From the NCBI GenBank assembly GCA_015501595.1, contig JADNRX010000003.1, forward strand, positions 124,001 to 188,000: a stretch of DNA of 64,000 bases, written 5' to 3'. Made by a program: the position numbers and the translations under genes. This document shows positions 1-10,053 of this stretch, in pieces (position 1 is the first letter of the stretch; every line of letters starts with the position of its first letter). The notes beneath the pieces are model-generated. The model saw only the letters and a program-made list of their open reading frames with translations. It was not told the DNA's origin and ran no database searches. The stretch is from Hymenopellis radicata (lineage: Eukaryota > Basidiomycota > Agaricomycetes > Agaricales > Physalacriaceae).

Positions 1-2078
1 TGCAGAATAACAAAATGGCCAACCTGTCAGAGAAGGAGTATGAATATGAGACCAAACGACTCAGCGTCGACAACTTTGTTCGGCTCTTTCTGACCGTCAT
101 CGCTCACGACCTGACGATCATTCGCTCGGAGCGATTCCTGTGCTTCCTCGGATACCTGACGCCCCATCTTTACCAGGCGTCTATGTCGTCGCGTAATGTT
201 CTACAGCAGGGGATTGAGGCGCTAGGCGAGGTTCTTCGTATTTCGCCGAAAGCCAAAGGTGACGGAGCCAGTCATCGTCCCACCGAGGACATACCACAGG
301 ACAGCGCGATGGACGAGATTTTGGACCAACAGCTGAACGAGAAGTCCAATACGCCAAGCGACTTCGTGTCCCTACGGCTTCATTATTTCTCTCTGGTGAC
401 ACAGTTCACGCGAGCAGGCGGGCAGTTATCATCACAGGCATCCCACAGAACTATCGAGCTCGTCAAGACCATTCTTCGAGAAGCAACCTCCATTCGGGTG
501 AATGATGCCATTTCATCGTTTATGGTGGATTATACGAAGACGTCTTATACGCAGGAGAATAATCGTAGCGTGAAGGCTCTCGTCGCTTTCCTGAAGGACT
601 TGGCACCAGTGATCAGTGCATACGCGTTGACCATCGATTTTTCCGGCGTCTTCGATGTTATTGCGGATCTCTGCACCAACCCGACCTATGCCAACGAGCC
701 CAGCTTCTCGGAACTCGTCGTGTATCAGATATGCGCTGCTGGGTTGAACGCCTGTAATCTAGCAGTCACGGAGAAAATGCTTTTCACGCTACCATGCAGG
801 ACGTCTTTGATACGACTCTTGAGTCATGCCGTGTTCTTGTACGGCGCTGACGTTTTTGTGGAAGTCGAGAAGCATGCGCCTACACATGACTACTTGGTGG
901 GGCTGGTGCTGCCGCTAGCGCTGGCCATTAAAACAACGGCAGAGCTAGATCAAGATGCTCGCCGGCCTGAGGCGTGGCACCGCGAAGCGCATCATCGGGC
1001 CTGGGTACGGTTGCTGTCGTTTACCTTGTCGGCGTGTCAGAAGCCCCGTCGGTCTGCATCGGAACCGTCGTTGCTGGAGCGCTCCAAGTCACAGGATAGT
1101 TCATCGACAGACAAGAGAAATCGCCTCTTCACACTCGTCACCGCTTTGCAGGTCTTGAAGGTCATCGTGGTGCGCGCAGAGAAGGACCTGTCTGCGTGTT
1201 TGCCCTCTGTGTGGTTGAGGATTGCGAGTTTCCTGCGCATGATACTGGACGACGGCAATGGAGACTTCTCGTTGGGTCAAACTGAATATTCACCGTCCCC
1301 TTCGCCCACACCTTCTCCACGTGCAAGTGGTCAATTTGACTTTTCGACGTCTCCGTCGACCGGTACTTTCCCGGGCACTTTCCCGAGCTTCACCCAACAG
1401 CGCACATTCTTCAACCCTCGGGTTGTCGACTACTGCCTCTGGTCCTTTTTGGAATTGCTGTGTGCATACCGGACGCCGCTCGTTGTTCAAATGCGTCTGT
1501 TCATGAAAGAGAAAGTCTTCACACTTGACACTCAACTCCGCGCTCAACATCGGCCCTCGCGGCCCAACTCGTCAATCTTCTCTAAGCCCAGAAGACGGCA
1601 GTCTGGCCTGGCTTCTCCGGAGAACTCGCCGCGATTGGGTCCATCTCGTTCATGGGGGGATGCACAGGAAACGAGCATGCTTTCGCTTGATCCACATCGC
1701 ACGCCCGTGTCTAATCGCACCGGACCTCGTATCATTCACCTTGGACCTAGTGCGGATACCTTCCGCCGGTCGTTGTCGCCAGTATCAAACTTCTCGGCTT
1801 CTGCTCAGGCAAGGTCGACAAAGGTGAAATCTTTGTCGCTGATCCAGGCCACCTACAGGCGGATACGGCTCGTTCAGAGTTGTATGGGGTATCAATCGAT
1901 GTTGTTGCCGTGGCCGGCTGGGGACGTGGAGGAGCCGCCGCCGACTTCATGGACGACTCAGCGTGCGTTGAAGGAAGTGGTGGACGAGACCAGGCAGCTG
2001 TTGGAGGAGTTTGAGGAGTCTTTCGAGATGGAGGTCGAGACGGTGTTGGTTAATCCTGACCAGTCTTCTGGATTGTAG
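1..2078 (+). CDS. C-terminal part of a large conserved protein (partial)
   Basis: The frame is open to the left edge of the window, so the ATG at 15 is probably internal and the gene starts outside. About 690 residues are visible. The first ~340 look like a helical, hydrophobic repeat-type fold; Ser/Pro-rich low-complexity stretches follow (around residues 420-460 and 510-600), then a conserved-looking helical end and a Glu-rich C-terminus. No catalytic motif is visible. The style (large helical scaffold, Ser/Pro-rich insert, conserved tail) resembles big fungal scaffold proteins such as UNC80-like proteins, but I could not confirm this and assign no function. No intron is needed in the visible part. 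Confidence 0.6.
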   Translation, partial: QNNKMANLSEKEYEYETKRLSVDNFVRLFLTVIAHDLTIIRSERFLCFLGYLTPHLYQASMSSRNVLQQGIEALGEVLRISPKAKGDGASHRPTEDIPQDSAMDEILDQQLNEKSNTPSDFVSLRLHYFSLVTQFTRAGGQLSSQASHRTIELVKTILREATSIRVNDAISSFMVDYTKTSYTQENNRSVKALVAFLKDLAPVISAYALTIDFSGVFDVIADLCTNPTYANEPSFSELVVYQICAAGLNACNLAVTEKMLFTLPCRTSLIRLLSHAVFLYGADVFVEVEKHAPTHDYLVGLVLPLALAIKTTAELDQDARRPEAWHREAHHRAWVRLLSFTLSACQKPRRSASEPSLLERSKSQDSSSTDKRNRLFTLVTALQVLKVIVVRAEKDLSACLPSVWLRIASFLRMILDDGNGDFSLGQTEYSPSPSPTPSPRASGQFDFSTSPSTGTFPGTFPSFTQQRTFFNPRVVDYCLWSFLELLCAYRTPLVVQMRLFMKEKVFTLDTQLRAQHRPSRPNSSIFSKPRRRQSGLASPENSPRLGPSRSWGDAQETSMLSLDPHRTPVSNRTGPRIIHLGPSADTFRRSLSPVSNFSASAQARSTKVKSLSLIQATYRRIRLVQSCMGYQSMLLPWPAGDVEEPPPTSWTTQRALKEVVDETRQLLEEFEESFEMEVETVLVNPDQSSGL

Positions 2079-2816
2079 CTAAGTAAACGCTCCATATCTG
2101 TGCCGCGCGATATTTATTGTAGTATTGTTACTCTGAAGGGATTTGTATGAAAGAGAATAACTATAATATGGGCAAGGACCTCTATTGGTAGGTCCTTCGA
2201 TATTCCGAAACTGGAAACAGCCGTCGGGTTGTACAAACACCGGGATCTCCGATCGGTATCTAATCACTGGCAATACTCAAGAGTTGATAGTAATACACTC
2301 AGCTCAACGTAGATGCCATCCACACAAAGGAAACCTGATACTCTGCTACCGTGTCCTTAGTTTCAGTTGTTGCTGACTCCCCGAGCGCTCTTCTACCGGT
2401 ATACCTTCCCTCCGAGGGTGTCTTGTTATGTCGTCTTTTTCGCCACCTGCTATAATAACATCACCCATAATACGCGGACGACAACTTCTGAAAGTCTGCA
2501 GACTACCAATGACCAGCACGCGGTCGACCGGGGCAGACGATGACCCTATTCAAGACGAGGACGAGCACTGATGCCGAGGTCCGCCGAGACGCAAATATGA
2601 GCGAAGGACGATTCGACCAAGCTCAAACAACACGACAGACAACGGGGATTACAATGTCAATAGGTTCAGTTCCCCTCTTTGTGCGCGCATGTTCTTCGCT
2701 TTTGAAGCAGGCCTGTGTTTTATAGAGTCTCAATTTGGGTAGCTGAGGGGCTGGTGTCTACTCAGTCAATATCTCGTGGACCACGCAACTTGGCAATTGC
2801 ATGCGAATTTGGTGAG
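2079..2816. other. Intergenic region left of the retrotransposon
   Basis: I see no supported gene, RNA or repeat in this stretch. It lies between the stop of the large left-edge gene and the outer split repeat of the Ngaro-like element. Short open frames here are not conserved-looking. Confidence 0.5.
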
Positions 2817-2900
2817 CCAATCTGATGAACCTGTCGGGGGACAAGGTAGCCAAAAAGCCGACCGCCACCGCGGCGGCCGCGAGTATGATTGATGTTCGTA
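2817..2900 (-). repeat. Split direct repeat B2 of the Ngaro-like element (3' end)
   Basis: Second copy of the 84-bp repeat at 3346-3429. It marks the 3' boundary of the element. The 44 bp between this repeat and A2 (2901-2944) are not repeated elsewhere in the window. Confidence 0.85.
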
Positions 2901-2944
2901 GGGTAAGTGGTACAAGTATGAGGATACAAATACAAACGGGCGGG

Positions 2945-3345
2945 CGACGAGAATACAATACTGGTGTGAAACAGTAAGAGACTGAGCCTAAGAGAAAAAT
3001 ACAAGAACGCACCTGGCGGGGCACAGTAAGAGCTGAGGGATGCGAGACATCCTCGGCTGCATACCTAAGCTGCCCGCCAGGTATGGAAATCAACGATCGA
3101 CCTAAGAGAAAGATGTGGCGCTGAGAGCTGACCACGTCAAAGTCTCGCTGTAAGCGAGGATAACGTCCCGAAGGCAGAAGAGTCTCACCTGGTTCATTTT
3201 GCGACCCGGTGGGTAACGAACCATAAGTACAGCATTTTAGATCCGAAGGATCTGTAATGAGTACTGTTGGTGAGGATGCTGTGAGCATGGAAAGCGAAAT
3301 GGCGTACCTCATATTGGCCTTGAGTAATCAAAAGATTAATCTCGA
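2945..3345 (-). repeat. Split direct repeat A2 of the Ngaro-like element
   Basis: This 401-bp copy of the 5' repeat at 10054-10455 is placed between the two 84-bp B repeats on the 3' side of the recombinase gene. Its end at 3345 joins the B1 repeat directly, with no spacer, as expected for the circular-junction model of these elements. Confidence 0.88.
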
Positions 3346-3429
3346 CCAATCTGATGAACCTGTCGGGGGACAAGGTAGCCAAAAAGCCGACCGCCACCGC
3401 GGCGGCCGCGAGTATGATTGATGTTCGTA
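3346..3429 (-). repeat. Split direct repeat B1 of the Ngaro-like element
   Basis: This 84-bp sequence is repeated without visible change at 2817-2900. It is GC-rich in the middle and lies just downstream of the recombinase stop codon. Confidence 0.87.
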
Positions 3430-4375
3430 AAAATGGCTAATAAATGAGTCGGAAGATGATATCAATCATTGTTGGGTTCGGTTGAAGAGTAGTGCCTGTA
3501 GGAGAACGGGGTTCTTCCTGATATAAATCTGGAAGGTGTTTGAAGCCCAGTGTCCCGCAGCCTGAATGAGGTGGGGGGCGCATCCGTCCTCGGCCATCGC
3601 TGTCGCTCCTCCAGCTCGCATCGATTGGCCAGCAAATTGTTCGTCTGGCTCAAGGCGTCGAAGACGCTTCATGAACCAAGTTCGCGTCGGGATCTCGTTC
3701 TTTGCCGTCACCCAAAGGAAAGGATTCAGGCGCGAAATCTTGTCACACGAGACGATGTAGTGGCGAAAGACGGGAGCTGGATTGAAATCGCCACGACGGA
3801 TGATCCGTATCTTGTTGCCCTCGAAGAACCGGTCTGCTTTGTGATATGGTAGGTCGAAGCCATACCCATCATCGAACCACGTCACTGTGGACCGGCGCGA
3901 ACACTTGCGCAGGTCACGGATCGCGACGTTGTCCGGGAGCGACATTTCGCCAAGACAGAGTAAAGCCATGAAACCCGTTGTCAGCATCGCGGCGAAGAGC
4001 AAACTGTCGTGGGAAGCGTTCGGTGGAAGGTCATTGATGGTGGAAAGAATGTGCTGTCGGGCTAGAGGGAGTTTCCTCTGGATTGGAGTTCCGTACCTCT
4101 TCATGCAACCTGACAAAGATCGCGCCACTAAGATTGATTTTCGGTTCGCGCTGACACCGGGGAAATATGGTTCGAGTTTATTGCAAATCCCGGTTAAGTA
4201 GGATGCGACGGAGCGTGGCTTGATGTTCGCGCACATGTAAACAACGTAGAATGATAGAGTGTCGGGTGTTGGTTCGACGGGGAAGTGATGCAGAGTGCAG
4301 AAGTTGAGATAAGAGTTCAAGTGGGAGTCGTAAGTCGCACTGGTGGAGATGTCGATGGCAAGTCCTAGTGCAATG

Positions 4376-5486
4376 TAGAGACCTCAACGAGTCCGACGCG
4401 AGTCAGACTCGCGACTCGTGACATGAGTACTCACGCAAAAGGAAGTCCAGTTCAGACTCGCGTCGGACTCGACTCGCGATGACTCACGAGTCATTGCGAG
4501 TCCACTCGCGAGTACTCACCATGAGTCCGAGTCATCTCGGATACTCACGAGTACTCACGAGTGCATACACCCCCAAGTATTCATGCGCAGCGAGCATCCC
4601 CGGGCAATGGCACGGGGACAGTCAGCTGGGCATGAGGGTATGGTGGGGGTGATGGTGGAAGGATGGTGGGGGTGGTGGTGGAAGGATAGTGGTGGTGGAG
4701 GATGGTGGTGGTGGCTCCGAACGACTCGTCGTCGCATCCATCTCGCATCATCCGCCTCATCACATCGCATCCTCCTCCTCATCGCATCATCATCATCATC
4801 GTGTCGTCGTCGTCGTCCTCATCCATCGTCGGCGCCGGAATCCAGTGACTGGATCGTGTGCTGCCCGTTTGCGGGGCTTACGCGTCCTGGAGACGACTTT
4901 AAAAGTCGTCTCCATCGACGCCGACTCAAAGTCGAGCGCCGGTCGTGTCAACGCCGACTTGAAGTCGAGCGCTGATAGTGTCGTTGCCGACTTGAAGTCG
5001 AGCAACGGGTTGTGTTCCAGCTCTGCTACTGGCGCAGAGCCAGCAGCAGCGGCCCGGCACAAAGCCGAGGCCAAAAACACACCCTACAGCTGGCTGACAA
5101 TCGTCAGCGCAGCGGGAGCGACAATCGTCACTCCCCAGGTGGTCGTGGTGGTGGTTAAAAGAGAGAGAAACCACCCGATCAGACGCTTATGCGTCGCTTC
5201 GGATCCTGGGCCGGATCGCCGGATCAGGCGAAATAGTCGCGCATGGCTCGTTTGAGCTGCGCAAGGGCCCGTTCAACTCAGTAAAAATTTGTAAATTTAG
5301 TTTAAATACATAGCCAAATATTTGCGAGTCATCATATTGACTCGCAGTCAGAAGAGCCTTACTCAGACTCGCGACCGGACCTGTGACTACGTGACTCGCG
5401 AGTCACGCGAGTCCGAACTCCGAGGTGCCCGAGGCGAGTCGAGTCACCAGATGACTCGGTGACTCGGTGACTCGTTGAGGTCTCTA
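4376..5486. mobile_element. Non-autonomous hAT-type element inserted in the recombinase gene
   Basis: The element is 1111 bp. Its 18-bp terminal inverted repeats are perfect: TAGAGACCTCAACGAGTC at 4376-4393 and its reverse complement at 5469-5486. It is flanked by the 9-bp direct repeat agtgcaatg at 4367-4375 and 5487-5495, compatible with the 8-bp duplication of hAT elements plus one chance base. Both ends carry dense subterminal copies of actcgcgagtc-like palindromes. The interior has a G-rich strand-asymmetric tract, CAT/GTC triplet runs and a 33-nt tandem repeat. Open frames inside are low-complexity and no transposase is visible. Confidence 0.88.
4889..5010. repeat. Hairpin and ~33-nt tandem repeats inside the hAT element
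   Basis: A near-perfect 25-nt inverted repeat with 12-bp arms lies at 4889-4913. It is followed by three copies of a ~33-nt unit built on the core gacttgaagtcgagc (4918-5008). The repeat core is itself almost palindromic. These look like element-internal structure, not a gene. Confidence 0.6.
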
Positions 5487-5571
5487 AGTGCAATGGCTCT
5501 CTCATGGAGAAGCCGTTCGCGGGACCAAGGTTCCCTACGCGGTTGCCTCGGCGTCCGCAATTGGACGATCT

Positions 5572-8500
5572 TCATTTTTGTGTTGCCCCCAGCGTAAGTC
5601 GAGGGGGTTTAAATGTGTCGATGTATAAGTTCGGCACGAGAGACTGCGCGACGTCAAGGTAGTCGCGAGAGAGGGCGTCCGCTATGGTGTTCAGTTCGCC
5701 AGAGATGTGCACGACGCGTAGGTCAATATTTGACCGAATACGAATATCGACCGCTGCTTTGAGGATAGGGTTGTAATCCGGTAGCGCGCGGAGGGTGTCA
5801 AAGATGTTGACTGTATTCGTGTTATCAGTAAAAATAGTTAAGCGAGCTGGGCACTCAGGTGTGGCAAAGAAGGCGAGGTTCGACTGCTCGTACCAGACGA
5901 GCGCACCGAGAACACAGAGCGCCTCCCAAAAGAAGATCTTGTCTCGCATCAAGTCACCCGCAACAGCGCACGTGAAACCGAGGTCCATCTCCGGTACCCA
6001 AAAACCCATGCCTGTCAGAGACGCGTCGCAGAAGATCACCATGTTCGCCTCTGTGAAGGGATTCCAGTCAAGATTAGCGAAGAAGAACATGCCAGACGAA
6101 GCCTCAACATGCTCTTCAAACCATGCCAAATCTTGAACGATCGCCTTGTTAAGGTAAATTGGTGCATGCGAGCGTTCTTTTCCAGACATTTTGGCGTATA
6201 TGTTCGATAACGCGGGTTTGAGTAGAGGATAGACGTTCAGCGACCAGTTTATCCAACTGGTCAACTGCTCGAAGTCGTGGAGCGTCTGGCGTCGACGGGC
6301 AACGTGTGCGAATTGGTGTACGTGACGGATGAGGTCGGACTTTGAATCGTCCGGAAGAGTCGCTGTCATAGTGTTCGGATCAACGAGGAAGCCGATGATG
6401 ACGAGAACTTCTCCCCAAACTTGCTTCTTCGCTTTGTGGGGAATGCCGAGCCAATCCCACAGTCGAAGAAGTCGGACTTGATCCGTCGGATAGAATTGCT
6501 CGTACGGATCGTACCATGTCATGTCGTCGACTAAGCCTACGCTGTAGCAGTCGTCAACATAACAGCAAAGGAAGACCATGTTCAGAAGACATATCGCTAT
6601 CCACACGACAAGTCCCATTACTGACGCCCATGCTCTCGGAGAAGCTAGAGCAAGGCACGAGTGGTAAGTACTTGCAAGTATTCACAAGTATCGGCATCAC
6701 CCGGGTGGTGCCGCACCCGGCACCTGCCCACCCGGGTGGTGCACGGGTGGCAAGTACGGGGTTGGCGAGGCAAGTATTTGGGGCAAGTACTTGCCTAATA
6801 CTTGCAGGTAGGTACATATGTATTTTACAAGATTTATTGAATTTTATTTGGCCTCAAACGAGCCCAACGTCGCTCAGAAACGACGTTGCCGACGAATATC
6901 CGTGATCGCCGAGCTGGCCGAGCGTCCCGGCACTTGCCGGATAACGATCGATCTGCTCCGATATTGGTTCTTGCCTCATCCCACCACAGCACGATGTCGT
7001 AGTCGTGTTTGTCCGCCCCAGAAAATTTTCTGGGGCCTCTCTGACTTGTTCTTTTGGTGTTGCTTCGCTCTCCGCCGCGGTTTGGCTTCGCGCCGGCCGC
7101 TGCGCCCTCGGATACGTTCCGGGGCGCTTTCCAGTGCTCGTCTGCGCGACGGCGCTACTTGGACCGCCGTGTGGACTTCCTTTGGACCGCGTAAGCCCTC
7201 ACAGAGGCGGCATTGCCACAAGAATACATTTCCGTCACAGCGCCGGCCGCTGCTGCCCACGGATGTGATCTCTCAGGCGCGTCTCTGCGACGGCGCCCTG
7301 TCATTCGGATTTGCATGGCGTCGCGGACGCATGCAGCCTCAAAGGTGTGTTTTTTTTCTCTGTCATTGATGTTGCACATTGATATCTCTGCCCCAGCCGT
7401 ATTCCCCACCATCATCCCAACGCGCCGACGCGATCTCCTCACCCGGTTACTTCTCTCGCCGCGTCGTCTCACCCGTTCCGTCTCTTTCCTGCGCCCGACA
7501 ACGACAGCGGTCGCGTTCGGCCCGGCCATCCGTTACGCATCCATATCCTCGCCCTCGTTGTCACCCAACAACATTCCTGCTCCTCCCATTCTCATCTTGT
7601 TCAGTGCCGGTTCTTGTTCTTACACAAGCCCGGGGCATGAGCAAGATGAATCATGCACGTCGACTTACCCCGCGCAATTGCTCGGGGGTCGTCGACGGGC
7701 ATGAAAAACTACATTGACTTTGACAAGTACTTGGCCACCCGTACTTGCCAAGTACTTGTCATTTAGGCAAGTACTTGTCAAGTACTTGACCCGCGAGTCA
7801 AGTACTTGCGGGTACCCGGGTGTGCTGCCAGGTGGCAAGTCCGGCCTTGATGACACAAATACTTGTCGCGCGGGTGTCGGGTGCACCCGGGTATACACTC
7901 GTGCCTCCCTCTAGCCAGGATGCAAGCTGGAGAACATCAACAGTAACGGGATGAAAACGAGAAGAGAGTCCAAACATGCGCCCTTCGTTTGAGACTTGTC
8001 TACCATGTTGTTTTGACAATATTCTCCTGCAGATTGGTTCGCGACAAGGCGGAGATCGTCTGAGTGAGGTTTGGGAACAGCAATATTGGGCATGCTGTAC
8101 ATGCCTGGAAGTAGGTGTGGGCCGAACGCTGGTGAGTGTTGACCCTTGTCTACTTCTTCTATGCATTGCGCCGCAATAAACTGACTCTCCTCAGTTGACG
8201 GGATCTTTGCCCACGCGTTGTCCACGTTTCTGGAAAATCGCTCGATGGATTCGTGTCGGCCCATGGCCATAACCCGATTTTCAATGTTTCGAACGACGGA
8301 GGCGACGAACGCTCGATTCGGATGTATGGCTAGAGCGCTCGCGAAACGATCTATATTGATCGGAGTGGAAACGTGGAAAAGGTGAGGATTTTCATGGATA
8401 GTTTTCATAGCTACATGATGGTACTCTTTTTCAGGTGGGTGCAGAAGAGGTTCGTCTACTTCCGTGAACCACGCCGTTCGACTGCCTTGCGGGGCCGCGT

Positions 8501-8738
8501 TCCTCCATCCGAAACCCCTCAGGTAGTGTGGCAGGAAGGATCCGAAGCCACTCTCTTTTTCATCCTCCACACGACTCTCTTCAATGTCTTCTATTTCCTC
8601 ATCTTCCCCTCCTCCACTTGCGAAATGACGCGCCGCGTGCCACAGGCTTGCCACGAAGGAAGAGCTAGTCGAGGACTCAGCTGCTTTTCGGTTTACACAA
8701 GGTGACGACGTGCGGTCCTTCGCAGGAGCTGCAGACAT
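5572..8738 (-). pseudogene. Reverse transcriptase/RNase H of the Ngaro-like element, interrupted
   Basis: The N-terminal part (8738 to 7911) ends with RT finger-type sequence, including PNIAVPKPHSDDLRLVANQ. The C-terminal part (about 6650 to 5572) has the catalytic YVDD (CCYVDDC) and a DIRS-type RNase H with CDAS, WEAL, TDNTNTV and HISGELNTIADALSRD. Between them lies an inserted element of about 1.26 kb. Neither flank contains the expected block with the first catalytic Asp (motif A), so roughly 60 residues seem to be missing and the frames do not rejoin. The start overlaps the 3' end of gag by about 60 bp, and the stop overlaps the recombinase ATG. Confidence 0.85.
6649..7910. mobile_element. 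Non-autonomous inverted-repeat DNA element in the RT gene
   Basis: The ends share an 11-bp perfect inverted repeat, aggcacgagtg at 6653-6663 and its complement at 7896-7906, extendable to 13 of 15. Both subterminal regions (6661-6805 and 7720-7885) are packed with copies of the palindrome caagtacttg and its variants. Only a 4-bp direct repeat, ctag (6645-6648 and 7911-7914), flanks it, so the target duplication is uncertain and was perhaps lost with the deleted RT segment. The interior is GC-rich, with a diverged internal duplication (about 7096-7156 and 7239-7298) and no recognisable transposase. Confidence 0.7.
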
Positions 8739-10015
8739 GGCGTCTGGAACAAGCGCTACGGAAGCACTTCCCCTCGTTCCAGTTGTTGCAGATCTCTCGC
8801 TCTCGCTTCTTTGCCAAATTTTGTTCTCGCAGATTTTGCGCTCCCACCTGTGCCTCCAATATCATTGTACCGAACGCCGTCTCTGTCGAGGAAAGCTCGC
8901 TGGAGTTTCGTGATCTCGGGGGCGTTGTACTGATTGAAGAGGATGGCTGGGTTCGACCCGATAACTTTGCGAGCGGCGATGTCGTACGCAATGACTCGGG
9001 CATGGGAATCTTCGACTTTGGACGTGAAGAGGTCGTCGATGTGCTCTCGCCAGGCTCGGAGTTCGTTCGTCCGGTAAGGGAAGATTGTCTCGACTGCCTT
9101 GACATACTTATCAAAGCATCTAAACCAGACGACTGACGAACTAACAGTCTTCTTCTCCGCGCTTCGTCCCAAGGCTTTGTGAAGTGCCGATTCGACCGTA
9201 CTGACTGGAGTGGGGTCGAGGTCGAGTTTGGTGGAGAAGAAGAAAGCGTTGATCTCGTCGAAGTCGACGACTTGATCAAGGAGGATTTTCTTCCAGAGAG
9301 CTTCAGGGAAGACGGGGGCGAGTCCTGTGTGCAAAAGGTTGTGCAAGGTGTACTTGACGTCGCGTCTGTGATTTTCGACGGCGTCGCGGATTTTCTTGTG
9401 CTCAGCTGAGAGAACGACTTCTTGGACGACGGCGGCGGCGGCCCATCCGAAGAGATTGTCGTCTGGTACATCGCCATCGTTGGACTCGCGAGCGTGGTGG
9501 TGTTTGCGAGGAGGTTTGGACTTGGGTTTGTCGTCTCCTCCACTCTCATATTCTGAGAGCGAACTATTGGAATTGGGTGTCTCTTCCCGTTTGCGTTTAA
9601 CTCCGGGTTTGACACTCTCTTCGTGGTCATCACCGTCTTCTTCCTCGTCAACGGTCTCTTCTCCTCCGGATACGTCGTCGTCATCTTTTCGCGACTTTCC
9701 CAACTCTTTCCCTCGTTGCTTGGCTCGCTCGAGACGTCTAGTGTCGCTCTCGAGTTGCTCGAACCACGGCTTGAGCTCGTTACGTCCGCTGAAGTCGTAC
9801 AGTCCGGCTTCGGAAACACCGCCGATGTAGGCAACGACCGTGGTTTGAACGTCAACTTTGGACGCCCGTCCCTCACGGTATCGACTGACGATCTCTTCGA
9901 GGGTTTTCCGTACAGCTTTGCAATACTGCTCCTCCGTGAGTTCTGAGTCAGGGATGTTAGGGATAGTACAGTCTCCGGCTTTTCGCTTTTTGCTGCCTTC
10001 GGCATGTCCGGGCAT
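8677..10015 (-). CDS. Gag-like protein of the Ngaro-like element (frameshifted)
   Basis: The ATG at 10015 opens about 419 codons. An acidic/basic linker (residues ~120-190) is followed by a helical capsid-like part ending in the FDKYVKAVETIF...RAWREHIDDLF region. In this frame the protein stops at 8756. The overlapping frame, shifted by one base, continues to 8677 and supplies the expected C-terminal Cys/His-rich finger (CNNWNEGKCF, then CSRRHVCSSC). The natural Gag therefore probably crosses frames between about 8890 and 8800. This is either a mutation in this copy or a frameshift; a mutation is likelier given the other damage. Gag should bind element RNA and form the particle. Confidence 0.75.
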
Positions 10016-10053
10016 AATCGTATGAGTCGTTAGATGGAAATTTATTTCGCAAT

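Larger units (their letters stand above)
3466..5575 (-). pseudogene. Tyrosine recombinase of the Ngaro-like element, split by a hAT insertion
   Basis: The start ATG at 5575-5573 overlaps the RT stop codon (ATGA arrangement). About 27 codons follow to 5496, then the hAT element, then the rest of the gene from 4375 to the stop at 3466. The two parts are in frame once the insertion and one target copy are removed, giving about 330 residues. The C-terminal motif GQSMRAGGAT, then AGHW, then the Tyr in FQIYIRKNP fit the R..Y active site of DIRS-type recombinases. The block where relatives carry LLRLGE reads LLCLGE here, so the first catalytic Arg appears changed to Cys. The gene is therefore disrupted and probably also catalytically dead. 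Confidence 0.85.

Noticed and set aside
4650..4760. G-rich tract as a G-quadruplex regulatory element
   Set aside because: It is a GGT/GGA low-complexity run inside a transposon, with no linked gene to regulate.
4689..5255. 188-codon open frame on the plus strand inside the hAT element
   Set aside because: It is low-complexity (His/Ser/Val runs from triplet repeats) with no transposase motifs, and the opposite strand is equally open.
8677..10005. 442-codon minus-strand frame as a separate gene
   Set aside because: Except for its Cys/His-rich C-terminus it is the shifted frame of gag and is Ser/Arg/Thr-rich shadow sequence; only its end is likely coding.
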